Below, one piece after another: positions 1 through 10,461 of a stretch of DNA of 64,000 bases. A program made the translations under genes and the position numbers. This DNA is from Agapanthus africanus (taxonomy: Eukaryota; Streptophyta; Magnoliopsida; Asparagales; Amaryllidaceae): positions 133,325,546-133,389,545 of the forward strand of contig CM057338.1 in NCBI GenBank assembly GCA_030015575.1. Reading direction: 5' to 3'. Under the pieces are notes generated by a model that was given only the letters and a program-made list of their open reading frames with translations, did no database searches and had not been told where the DNA came from. Position 1 is the first letter of the stretch. Each line of letters begins with the position of its first letter.

Positions 1-1153
1 TTGGGCATGGAGGGATCGTTCGACGTTCGGCCAAAGCAAGAACCGTAAAAAGTAATGTCTGGTGGTGGGTACCAAAGTTCGGCAAGAGTTTTGCGAGGTG
101 GTGTACCCATGATATGAAGAGAGAAAGAAAGAAAGGCAAAGAAAAGGAGGGGAAAAAGAATGTGATATTTTTTTTGGTAGCTATTAACAAAAGAATGAAA
201 TATACACACAAAAAAGAATATGGACAAAAATAATCACGACACAAAAATACCACACACATAATCGTTCTAGGGTTCACCTAGGTCAACTAGACCGCTCCAG
301 AACTTGATTATCGAAGTAAAACTGTGTCGAGAAACGGGCTTAAGATACACTGATCACGAGACCAGGTAAGTGCAGAGATAAGGGGAGGTTTTCCAACGCT
401 TTCGCGAAGTTCCTTAATTAAATAACCCTTTCTCTTTTGGCGGTTTCGCCGTTAACACTTTCCTAGACACCCCGTAAACAATGTACCGTTAAGCGAGGTT
501 CTAAACACGGTTAACTTCTCTTAATGAGCTCGAAGAACTTAAGGCTTAAAGTCTAATTTCTTTTAAAATTTGTGTGGGTAAACGTTATGCTCAAGTTTGT
601 GATTTGTGGGCCACGGAAAAGGTGATGAAATCCTTTACCGTATATTGTGGGGTTCGCTTGCCCTTAAGTCCGTATTAATGTATGCAATGCGCAATTCAAT
701 AAAAATTCTATAAAGAATCAAACAATCGTTTTTTAGTTTAAGCACGGCACTGCAACAAATACGGGTTAGTCAATTTTTAGCGTTTGCTAGCGAACTTGCA
801 AAGAATCCTGCAAAGAATAGTATATTGGATGCGTCGGATTTGAGAAGAAGGTGTTAGTAAAGTACGTACCGTTAAGTTTTTTGGGTTAGGAAACCCCCGT
901 TGAATCAAATTCGGTAAGCTTGAAAAGTTCGCTTGCGCGGGTCAAACTATCCGTATCTTTGGCACTGTACTTTGCAATCACCTTAGCCTTGAACGTACAC
1001 TTTGCTCCCCACAATCGCCGTTTGCAAATCCGCAAAAATCTGCAGACTTGCTCACAAAAATTATCAAAAAAAACAAAAAGATTTTTTTTTATTTATAAAT
1101 ATATACAAAAAGAATATTAACCCGAATAACAAGAATGAAAATACGCTACCGTC
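1..1153 (-). other. Ath1 untranslated leader (no gene)
   Basis: Non-coding region between primer-binding site and the expected gag start, read on the minus strand. Positions 60-125 resemble 18960-19030 of Ath2 ('aa(a)gttcggcaagagtttt'), which lies just upstream of the Ath2 start codon, so the Ath1 coding region probably begins just outside the window. Only short chance ORFs are present. I looked for the paired-palindrome module seen in other leaders and did not find a recognisable copy here. Confidence 0.65.
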
Positions 1154-1171
1154 TCCCCGGCAACGGCGCCA
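1154..1171 (-). other. Primer-binding site of Ath1 (tRNA-Asp type)
   Basis: The plus strand reads TCCCCGGCAACGGCGCCA, identical to the 3' end of plant tRNA-Asp including CCA. On the minus strand this is the complementary site that primes reverse transcription in Athila/Tat-type elements. It is two bases from the LTR end at 1174. Confidence 0.9.
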
Positions 1172-1173
1172 TT

Positions 1174-2926
1174 TGATCGAACGCTTTTGGCGTGTCGGAT
1201 GTTCAAAGTTCTAATGTATAACCGCGATCAGGACGGTGTCGCTATGCAGCTAGCCGGTTGAGCACGGTCGATCCACAGGGAGATGGTTGTATGTCCGTTC
1301 GAGTTTTAGACGAGGCAATAAAGAATGTGTATATGTTTGTTCAGTTCTATCCTAAGTGATATATGCAAGTAAAAAATTGTTAAGAAAAAGATAAGAAAGT
1401 GTAAGCTAAAGAAATCCGCACTCAAAACCTTTGAGCCGAGTCTTGACCAATTGAAGCTAGAGCAATTGGCAACAACGTGGATTAGGGGATTTAAGCACGG
1501 TATTCATGGAATCCGGCTTATTTACCCTTGTCCTTCCGTTCTTGTCTCTTGCTTTCGCCTCCGGCCAAACCGAACGCAACCGGTCGCTGTTAGGAATCAC
1601 CGTTACCTTGGTAGGGTAGGGTACCTAACGGAGCGCTTGCATATCGTTTGGGCGGAGTTCAATGGAAAATAACTGGAAAAGGAAATGAGCAAAGAAACAT
1701 TAACTTACAATATCGTATTTATTCTTAACAACAATAATTACAACCATTCACAAAAAGAACCAAAAAGAGAGAACAAAAAGATAAACAAAGAAAAGAAAAG
1801 ATAACAAGCAAGTAATTAAAGTGCATGGTAATAAATTGCAAGTAATAAAAGACAAGAATGAAAAATGCAAGAAAGAGATAAGCAAGAAAGTAACACTAAG
1901 AACCATAGAACTCAAGACAACCCATGGGATCAATAGCCAACCCTTAAACTTGCAAGCTCAATCAAGAGGTTGCAAGATCAAGAGAAGGGTAAAGAACTCA
2001 TGTGAAATGAAATACAAAAGAGAGAACAAAATGATACAACCCCTTGAGATCAATGACCAAAACTTAAACTTGCAAACTCACATAAGAGGTTGCAAGATCA
2101 AGTTAAGATAGAGAGCTCAAGGGGGAAGCTAAGCTAAAAAGAATGATACAAAAACCCTCATCTTCATTTAACATCCACTCAATGCTCTCACTACATTTCC
2201 ATGTAGGAAAGAATGAAGAAGAAGAAGAAGAAGATTAAAACTAACAAAAAAGAGGCATGAGAATTTTTTTTACCCCTTTGGTTTGGCTCAGAACTGGGGT
2301 ATTTATAGGAGGGGAACTAGAAACCTTGGGCAAGAATATGGCTCAATATGAAGTCCCCAAACTGCCCCTAAAAACGACACATCGAGGAGACTATATGGCC
2401 GCGGTTCCGCGGCCTAGACCCCCTATTGGCTACGGATCCGCAGCCGTATAGTGGATTTGGGTGGTCGGGTTTTTGGTGCTTCCCTGGTTTCATTTGTCCT
2501 TGTGTTTGAAATCTTTAAACTGCACAAAGTCTTCCAGAATATCTTTAGATTTCTTATTCCAAGATTGCTTTATTTTCTTTACTTTTGACTTCTATCTCCC
2601 TCGAGCTCCGCGCACCCATTGATTCTTGTGCTGCCCCCTCGTGCTCTGTGCTTGTCCGAGACACGAATGACCACTGTCATACGTCTTGTCTCTGGAACTA
2701 GTACTCGGCACTGGACGGATATGGATGACCGGAACCCGGCTTTTATCTGCTGTGACAGATGTTCTGTATTTTGGCGTAACTGTGGAGATTTTGTCTTGAT
2801 TTGCAATATTTGGACTGGAAACCTGTAATCTATAAATATGTAACAAATATGGATTTAAAAGCACCTACCTATAAACACACGAGCATATGAATGGACGGTA
2901 TAAAATGCAATATTCTGTTATGAACA
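1174..2926 (-). repeat. 5' LTR of Ath1
   Basis: A 1753-bp LTR starting TGATCGAACG and ending ...TTATGAACA on the plus strand, next to the primer-binding site. The left ~100 bp share a conserved block with the Ath2 and Ath3 LTRs ('accgc(g/a)atcag(g)acggtgtcg', 'gatccacagggagatg'), and the right end ('atgcaatatt...atgaaca') matches the Ath3 LTR end. It contains a paired-palindrome module at 2397-2445. Short ORFs inside it are not genes. Confidence 0.85.
2397..2445. repeat. Paired-palindrome module in Ath1 LTR
   Basis: First arm GGCCGCGGTTCCGCGGCC (2397-2414), 13-bp spacer, second arm GGCTACGGATCCGCAGCC (2428-2445). Arm starts are 31 bp apart. The first arm is an 8+2+8 palindrome; the arms pair with each other at 14 of 18 positions. 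The module lies about 480 bp from the LTR's 5' (right) end. No function is known to me. Confidence 0.85.
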
Positions 2927-5014
2927 GCCTTCAAAGTCAATTATTGGATCGCAGGTGATTGCAATGATTGAGGCAGGACCTATACCGATATGACAGTCTT
3001 GCTCGTGATGATAGTATGCTATCTGGTTTGTCTTTATCATCGTATACATGCTTTAGTTTGCTATTGCATGATGATAAATCCCATAGGATTCTTGCTTGAC
3101 TGCCAGCAGTATGATGGCGATCATATACGTGGGAGCTGGGGTCTGTAAGCACATCCTTAAAGTGTCCCTAGTCGTGGGAGTTTCGAGACAGGGCATCGAT
3201 ACTCCAGAGTAGACTAGTGTATACAGTCGAGACCCCGACGAGGGGCGATGGCCGGTCTCACAAACCACTGGTGTCAGTCGCCTAAGATGTATACAGGTGC
3301 TCATTGGGTTATGAGTACACCAGACAGGACTCGCCGGGAACAGGCTAGTTGGTATTATACATATCGTCAGATAGCAGTTCCCTGGTGACATGTGTACAGG
3401 ATAGTTTTTCGACATGAGATCGTCATTTGTCTCGTGTGAGTTCCCACTGTGCTTTGATTTCTACCCTACCACGCTCAAAAGAGACGTGCAAACAGGTATT
3501 TTTTGGGTACAGTCCCGAGCCACATGAAGGCAGTGAGCGGATCGTCGCGGATTCGTCTCTCCCGGTATTGGGGGGTGAGATCGCGCTGTGTCTAGGAGAA
3601 CCATTACACAAAGCCCTCGGTCGAGGCAGGAGATTTACTGGTAGGTACTCCAGTAGTATCTCAGGGTTTTCTGGGCTGCTCTCTGACACGACTTATACCG
3701 CTATAGGGGGTCTGACGTTACCAGCCCCCTAGGCCGATATGCGATACTCATAGACGAACGGACCGGACTGTATGTATATTGTCACTATTAGGCTCAGTAG
3801 GGTTTCTGGATGAGTTCGCTCGTCAGCTTCCCTTCCAATCAATACATAGGCAAACGTTACGTACAGCTCGTACCACTGACGTGCTAGTGGTTATACCCAG
3901 TGCCAGTGTGTTGATGAGTCATTAGAGTCCCCCACAGTCAGTTTCCCAAGTTCGGGCGAAACGTTGTAGAGGCCGTATAGTATTATGGCAGGGTTCAGAA
4001 AATGCACGTGCGTTTTCGCACGTGTCATATTTCGGGCAGATAATACTGGTGGGCTTTAGTTTAAGCCAGATCCGAATATTATACTGTGTAGATATAATAT
4101 CTTTATCTCAGTTGCATTTGCATTCGGTCATAATACAAATGCGGGTATGTTTATACTGTTACGGGGTTATCCTCAAATTCGTTTCAGGATCACTTTTGGA
4201 AGTTGCCAGTTTCCAGTTTTCTATTGGCCGTATTTAACATTCGGTTAAATGCGGATTTATCTTTTCTTCTTGAGGGTGAGTCATGTGTGTGGAAGCTTCT
4301 AGATTTGTGACTAGGTTAGTGACTCATTAGGTTGCATTAATTGTTTTGCAAGGTGTTTCATGGTTCATTGTATGCATTAAATGAATGATTAGGTGTCTTT
4401 TGCGACTCATTCTTTTCATTAATTGGTGTAATGAGTCAAGATAAATATGATTGCTTATGGTCACCCTCCTAGCTCCTACACTCACCTCCCTACTCATTCT
4501 TAAGTGGTCGGCCCCTCTTGAAATTCATGTGGTTGTTGATTTGGTTGAAAAGATTATGATAGATTTGGATTCATGGAAATTATATAGCCTCATTTCTCAT
4601 TTCACCAGATCCAAAAGGCAACTTCATTAACCGTTCGTCCATGTCTTTGGACGAAGCGAGACAAAGTGTTCTACTCATTCTCTATATCATCTTGGTTGTC
4701 TCTTTTAGCAAACTTGACGATCGAGTTGCCTCGGTTCAGAGGCTGGAGCCCGTTTAAAGATCCGTCGACGTTGTGCCACTTGGACGAGAAGCTTGGAGAT
4801 TCAGGAGATCGGAGCAGCCGCAATAAAGCGTGGGATGATGGTTGAAGACCGAAGGACTCGGATCATTCGGTATAACATTTCTACCCACTTTGTAGTTTGT
4901 TAGTTTAGCTTTAATGGCAGATCCGGGTTATAGTGCACGATAGCGCCAGTTGTAAAAGTTTTTGTTCCGCATTTGGCGTCTGTTAGATGGCCGGGGCGCT
5001 ACCGTGGACTTACA
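2927..5014 (+). repeat. 5' LTR of NA1 (start trimmed)
   Basis: It matches the right LTR at 10462-12569 almost base for base from 'caaagtcaattattgg' onward, but the expected first ~13 bases (TGTTGGATATAGT) are missing. It ends in ...GGACTTACA before the primer-binding site. A perfect hairpin (CACGTGCG-TTTT-CGCACGTG) lies at 4005-4024. Blocks such as 'cagtcccgagccacatg' and 'tctctcccggtattgg' are shared with the C2 LTRs, so the two copia families are related. ORFs inside it are spurious. Confidence 0.88.
4005..4024. repeat. LTR hairpin with two CACGTG boxes (NA1 5' LTR)
   Basis: CACGTGCG, TTTT loop, CGCACGTG: a perfect 8-bp stem. The corresponding site in the 3' LTR (11560-11579) reads CATGTGCG-TTTT-CGCACATG, so both arms changed while pairing was kept. 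Confidence 0.8.
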
Positions 5015-5015
5015 G

Positions 5016-5028
5016 TGGTATCAGAGCC
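5016..5028 (+). other. Primer-binding site of NA1 (initiator tRNA-Met)
   Basis: TGGTATCAGAGCC is complementary to the 3' end of plant initiator tRNA-Met, the usual Ty1/copia primer. It is one base downstream of the LTR end. Confidence 0.92.
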
Positions 5029-5223
5029 TCACCATTAAGCTTTAATAACTTGTGCTAACACGTTTAAAATATCGATCGAACGGATTTTCGAAAACCGCAA
5101 ATTCCAAGTCTAAAGTTTCTGTCAATTTTAAAAGGGGTCTAAAAATAATTTTACATATACCAGAAAATCAAGCAGGGTTTTTATAGAAAACTAGAGAAAA
5201 ATGACCAACTGCGTCGACCGTAC

Positions 5224-5272
5224 GGCCGCGGAAATGCGGTCAAAGCCTGGCTTTGACCGCGGAACCGCGGCC
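5224..5272. repeat. Paired-palindrome module in NA1 leader
   Basis: Arms GGCCGCGGAAATGCGGTC (5224-5241) and GACCGCGGAACCGCGGCC (5255-5272), offset 31 bp. The spacer AAAGCCTGGCTTT is itself self-complementary, so the whole 49 bp can fold into a 24-bp stem (20 of 24 paired) with a one-base loop. It lies 195 nt after the primer-binding site. Confidence 0.9.
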
Positions 5273-6494
5273 GTATTGGTGACTCAGTTGGCAATTTTTC
5301 TCCTGGTGTTTCTAAATTGGAAATTGTGGTTTTTGGTATTGTTCTTTTGGGCCCAGATTTTGTTATAGTACAGCAGATGTACGTGGGGCCCACTTCGGGA
5401 TGTTTTGTCGATCGAAATTTTAAACTTGTTAGTATGCAGTATTTATATTATATCTCCGACCGTGAATGTCATTCGAGCGGTAAACCGCGTCTGATTGCTA
5501 TAGTTCTTTTAGACGGGTTTGCGAACGTGACATTCACGTTGATGTTCTGTGTTGTGCTGTGATGTTGCGGATATGTCGTGGTGGATAGCAGTGTGCAATG
5601 GTAGTGCAGTTTGGATTTATTTGTACATTTAATATTGTGGGGCGAGCGTCCAACATGTGGACTGTCGTCACTGCCTGTTTGTATAATATTCTTTTGGGGC
5701 ACGACCGAGCTGAGGTCGATGTACCCGTTGTATATATTTTCTTTTCTGTACTAGGATTACCCCGCGACGGAGTGCACGGATAGCCGGGTTCTGGAGGGCA
5801 ACGGATCCGTATCTTATGGCTTTGAGAGGCATACGGGCCTTACTCTAGAATTGGCAGACTATTCGCCGAACTCGTAGGGGATACAGGTTGACCCAAGGAG
5901 GGGTGCTCAAGTTACCGGATTCCGTGAAGTGTCGGGTGGTCCATTCATTTTGCTGTAGGGGCTGCCTCGCTTCAGGTTTTGGAGGGTAACTTGCCGCACC
6001 CGTAGGGGTCTAGGTTTCATTGCACAGGCTATCCACACAACCAGGGGAACGTTGGGTTTCAGTAGCGGCTCTGTGAAACCCGAGGATCCCAGATTATCTG
6101 TATTGTTCTGTGATGCTTATTACTTTTCTGTAATGTTGCATATTATCACTCCCGGAGCGATTATTGTATATTAGTATATATACTATTAGATGTTGTATAT
6201 GTTTTACACCTGCGCTAGTCCAGTCCCCGCTCTGTCGTTAGTTAAGTAACCTAACGGGTGATAACGGGACCCAGTGACGAATACGGATGGCATATAAGTA
6301 TATTTTATTTTCGTTCTTTTCTGGTGTGATTGATTGATGGGACTGCGTTGATTCTTATCAATGCAAGTAAAATAAACCTATATTTGATGTTGTTGGAACA
6401 AATTTTAAAAGGTGTTATTACAAAGATGTTTCCTTTTGTTTTGCATAGCGATATTCAGTTTAGAATATTCTGCACCTCATTCGACGAGGCAAGG

Positions 6495-6659
6495 GCCGAG
6501 ATCCCTTCACCGGGAGTGACCCCTTGGGCAGAAGTTTGCGTCAGGGTAATAACTTCAATATAGTCAATTACAAGTTGCTTTGCATCGAGGTATTCAGTTG
6601 GAATATCCTGCACCTCATTCCACGAGGAAAGAGCCGAGATCCCTTCACCGGGAGTGACC
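6495..6659 (+). repeat. Duplicated leader block, 138-bp offset (NA1)
   Basis: Two copies of a ~27-bp core starting GCCGAGATCCCTTCAC at 6495 and 6633, each preceded by 'cacctcattc(g/c)acgagg'. The same pair with exactly the same 138-bp offset occurs in NA2 (38316, 38454) and C2b (47133, 47271). Confidence 0.85.
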
Positions 6660-7319
6660 TCTTTAGCAAAGGTTTTTCGTCACTATATTTTTATAAAAAG
6701 CTATCAAGTTCCTTCAACGAGATCAAGTTCATTACGTTAAAGGTTTTTCACCAAAAACCAGCCGTAGCCCTCCGTCATGTCTTATGGATGGTCAGTAGTA
6801 TTCAAGCTATGTTTGTTTGGCCAAAGTCAAGGCATAGTGTTTAGTAGTTGCTGGGTATTCATCTGTTGCGTAGATAGATGCGTTGGTTTGGGACAGTCGT
6901 ATTACCTTGTTGGCCAAAGTCAAGGGTATGTACGGGTGGGTTCAAATTAACCTGGATAATGATGGGTAGAACTTGGCATGTGACTTATGATGGGTTGGCC
7001 AAAGTCACGATCATAAGAGCATGGGGCAAAAATCACATCGGGAGTTTCTAAAGAAACTGAAACCTGCCAAGTATGCGCATACCTTCTGGAGTGTGATAAC
7101 TTGAGTGGCTTCCATCAAGTTATCATGCGATGATAGTTGGATCCCGATTCTCACTGATGAGTTGGTTTACTCTTCGGGTGATCCCGACTAATTCTTCTTT
7201 CAGGTTTGGAGGAGAATTTGAGATAACAGTGGGAGGTTTCCTGATTAGATAAAGTGATAACCATTCTGATCTAGGTTAGAGTGCACGCAGAGTGTTTCTT
7301 TTCTCTCTCTCTCTCTTTG

Positions 7320-10300
7320 GCAGCGACCTTTGACCGACCCTAGACTATGACTCAGTGACCAAGTTGACCGAACCTTCTTAAAATACTAACTTTTGGATTT
7401 CCTAAAGTTGCATAAGTCATTGCCGCTCCTTCTTTTACCCTTTGAATTTCTCAGAACACCCCGTATTACTATGGATATCCATTTCCATTGGATAGATCCA
7501 TCGTATGGTTATATACGAACTCGAAGGGACTTCTTCGAGGATGGATCCATGTTCAGGAGAAATAGAATTGGTTTATTCAGTTGTCTTTTATTATCACCTT
7601 CTCTCAGGTTGCGAGGGCTCCTTAGTTTAGGAGAGTACACCTATTACGCTTATTGGATTGTCTTATTCCAAACCATAGGCAGGTGCCGAAAGGTAGGGAA
7701 TGAAGAAAACCAATTAGCCTAAGTAAGGTGTGCAGAAGGTAATAACTAAAGACAAAATAAAAGGATTAGGAAGAGGGCAAAGTAAATTGCGACTGTTATC
7801 ATTCACGACCAAACCGCGTACTTCATCGCCACTCCTTTTTCACCTTTGCTTTTTTCCCCAGTTCGGGAGAAATAGAATAAGGTATTATTCAGATTGTCAT
7901 TTATCATCACTTTCTCTCAAGTTGCGAGTACTCCTAGGTTAAGGAGGGTACACCTATTATGCTTACTGGATAGTCTTCTTCCAAACCATAGGCTGGTGCC
8001 GAACGGTAAGGAAGGAAGAAAACCATTTAGCCTAACGATGGTGTATATAAGGTAATGAATAAAGACAAATAAAGGGATTTGGAGAGATGGCAAAGAAATA
8101 TACGGTTAAAGTCATGAATAGGATTATGGAAGAGGCATTACTAGGAATACCAGGATACCCCTACGAAACATTTTCATGTTTCAATGCATTGTTAAAGAAA
8201 ACTGATTTCCCGATTACATACTTACTCCAGGGTATGTATTTATCAGGTTTCATTCTCATATTTGTATGGTTTTACAGATGATAAGTAGTAGTAAGTTATT
8301 GGGAATTAGGTGATCGTCCTCATTATATCGGAATTCGTTGAAATTGGTGATATTTGAGGAAATCGCCTGGGTACAGTTTTCAACCTACGATGCACAAGTT
8401 CTGAGTTATTCAACTCAACGGACTTATACAGAGTATTGTATGTTGTCCCGTGTCCGTCGGGACAAAGGGGTAGGTCCTCGTACTATGTTCTGTTTACTTA
8501 TGACTTCTCTAGTTTTTAGACAAGTGTTTCGTAGAAATACAATGTCTAAGTTTTGAGAAGTTGTGGGTATAAGAATAAAGTAGAGAACCAGGTATCGCAA
8601 GTATCGGGATTCTTCAAAGAGATCGAAGATGTAGATTCTTGTGATTGGTATTCAGTTGATAGTAATGGTTTTGAGAAACTTGTTTCTCTTTCGGGTTACT
8701 CATAATTGGATGTATTCCTAAGTTGAGTAATGCTGATTAGCCTCTCTCCATTAAGTTGATATGCACTGGAGACAGCTGCATGATTTGAATCTGGTTCCAA
8801 TTAAATTAGTGCCTCTATTTCTATATTGTATATAGAATGGTTCATATCTTAACGATGTTAAGGTAAGGGGAGTTGTCCAGCTTATGCTTAAAACCAGACA
8901 CTGGATAACTCAAGGCACGTTTCTGTAATGGTTGTTTATGGGGTTGACCTTGGCTTTGACGAAGGTTGACATTTCTACCATCTGGAAGATCAATAGTGAT
9001 ATTGTTCTTGACTCGCCACAGTTTTAGTAAAATGGATTTTTTCAGAAAACAGTAGTGGGAGTATGGTAGAACTGGAAGTGATTCCAGAACCGCAAACGAT
9101 TACGGAAAATTTAATAGAACCTATATATTCAATCAGGTTTGACATTTCAATAGCCACTCCGCAGATATGATAGATAACCTCAGACACCCGAGAGGTACTC
9201 CGGTAGCCTCAAGGACGATGACAGGGAGGTTCTACTTTACCCAGACTTGACACTACTGTTGTTCCAAACTATGAGACCCGGCAGGAGGATAAGTATAGCG
9301 TCGTTCTAAACTAGCTTTAGAAGTACACGTATATATTATTCTGCCAGAGGGTTGTCGTAGTCAGTGGGAGCAGCGGAAGCATAGTGGACAAGTTGCTTAT
9401 GTCTATTTATAGGCTTGAGCAGATATAACGGAGAGAAGATCATCTAATTTTGATGTAACAGTCATGGCTTTGACTTCATCAGAATAGGGGATGGATCTGT
9501 TGAGAAGGTAGTAGGGTGTGATGTCCTGGCATTTGAATGACATACACAGAGTAGGAAGTAAAATTACTATACTACGATCGGTTGTACTTTGGTCGTCACA
9601 CAGTTGTTTCTCCACAAAGGACATAGATATAATATCAAACATTCTGGTTACTAGATCTATGGTTTTAGATCTAGATTTTGGTAGTTTTCCAATGTGGGTA
9701 TTTTAACAGTATTCTAATGGTATTTTAGAATAGATGACTACTGGCATGGTGGTGTACCTGCAGTTGATGGAGTCACCCTCTCTAAAGGTGTCTTACAGAC
9801 TAAAGGAGAAAGGGATGTGCATGATTGGCAGATCACTTGCTTAGGCAATTGAGTCAATCATGAGATGTCAAGTACCACACCAGATATTGTTTTTGCACTA
9901 GATGTGATAAGTTTATATTAATCCAATCCTGAAGAAATATAAGGAAGCAGTTTTAGAACATAAGTGCATGTTCTACAGATTTGATGACGGCAGCCTCCTT
10001 CGAAAGACGGTTATCATTCCAGGCTTCCAAGGTGACATGGATGACAGAGTGATTGTCAGAGTTATAGTTTTCCCTCTAACGAGGGACAGTATTATGGACA
10101 GGTGGTCCAAGAGGATACTGTGGGAGGTATGGTGCTGGATACTGATTAGGTTCAGTTATCAATAAAGTCTAAGAAGTTTGGATTTGGAGTTCATTTATGA
10201 ACTAGGTCCCATTAGATATTCGACATATTCTAAGACAGGTATTACTCAATTCGGGAGATGGCTTTCTCCGCGAACTTGAGATTAAGAGAGACAAAGAAAG

Positions 10301-10445
10301 AAACATCAGGGCGGATCCACTCACTGAGGCTATTTCTCGAACACAAGAGTTTTACAAACTAGCTTTGTGAAACTGATTAGTAGAGGAGTTGGGTGTTCGG
10401 TATCACACGGGCTGTGAGTATGCGACGTCGCAATAATTAGCCTTA
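7320..10445 (+). pseudogene. Fossil copia gag-pol of NA1
   Basis: No ORF longer than ~110 codons remains, but short stretches still align in order with C2b pol. At 9370-9420, bases matching the RT 'SGSSGRVCKLLKSIYGLKQA' region survive. At 9518-9706, a 62-residue stretch corresponds to the YVDD region, with HLND in place of YVDD. Near 10200, a decayed 'RSHQ.SRHILRR' survives. At 10313-10340, 'ADPLTEAIS' corresponds to the ADPFTKALP end. Gag is unrecognisable and its place holds a direct duplication (7555-8077). The region cannot make protein. NA2 carries the same lesions, so decay preceded family spread. Confidence 0.75.
7555..8077 (+). repeat. ~210-bp direct duplication in NA1 interior
   Basis: Copy 1 begins 'aggagaaatagaattgg' near 7555; copy 2 begins 'gggagaaatagaataagg' near 7864. 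They share 'tctctca(g/a)gttgcgag', 'tacacctatta(c/t)gctta' and 'ccaaaccataggc(a/t)gg'. NA2 has the same duplication at about 36855-37025 and 37266-37437, so it is ancestral to the family. Confidence 0.75.
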
Positions 10446-10450
10446 AGTGC

Positions 10451-10461
10451 AAGTGGGAGAT
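10451..10461 (+). other. Polypurine tract of NA1
   Basis: AAGTGGGAGAT directly before the 3' LTR; the same tract is found in NA2, C2a and C2b. It primes plus-strand synthesis. Confidence 0.9.

Larger units (their letters stand above)
1..2926 (-). mobile_element. Ath1: Athila-like Ty3/gypsy retrotransposon, 5' end only
   Basis: This is the 5' portion of a minus-strand element: leader, tRNA-Asp primer-binding site and a complete 5' LTR. Gag and pol would lie to the left, outside the window. The assignment rests on the primer-binding site and on clear similarity of leader and LTR to Ath2 (18917-21354) and Ath3 (61183-63498). Shared leader blocks include the 'cacctaggtca(a/g)ctaga' stretch near 275-292. 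The LTR's right end lies directly against the NA1 LTR at 2926/2927, so the target-site duplication cannot be tested. Confidence 0.8.
5029..7310 (+). other. NA1 untranslated leader (no gene)
   Basis: A 2.3-kb non-coding leader collinear with that of NA2 (37661-39950) and in part with C2b (45900-48110). In order it holds: the paired-palindrome module (5224-5272); an inverted repeat around 5460-5470 and 5524-5540 (GTGAATGTCA / TGACATTCAC); a conserved block with CGTTAG...CTAACG arms at 6236-6256; and two copies of a block beginning GCCGAGATCCCTTCAC, 138 bp apart (6495, 6633). It ends at a pyrimidine-rich 'tctctctctctctttggcag' stretch, matching the gag-proximal end in C2b. Such long leaders usually carry packaging signals; that role is inferred. 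Confidence 0.7.

Noticed and set aside
1821-2111. A 96-codon ORF in the Ath1 LTR with internally repeated text
   Set aside because: It reflects a local ~115-bp imperfect repeat ('gaggttgcaagatcaag' twice) in an LTR, not a gene.
2397-2414. CCGCGG-rich palindromes as cloning or restriction (SacII) artefacts
   Set aside because: They occur at ten places with fixed paired geometry within natural LTRs and leaders and with varied sequence.
3053-3732. Several 88-120 codon ORFs in the NA1 LTR, echoed at 10605-11271
   Set aside because: LTR sequence in both copies; frames are not kept between copies and overlap on both strands. No protein motif.
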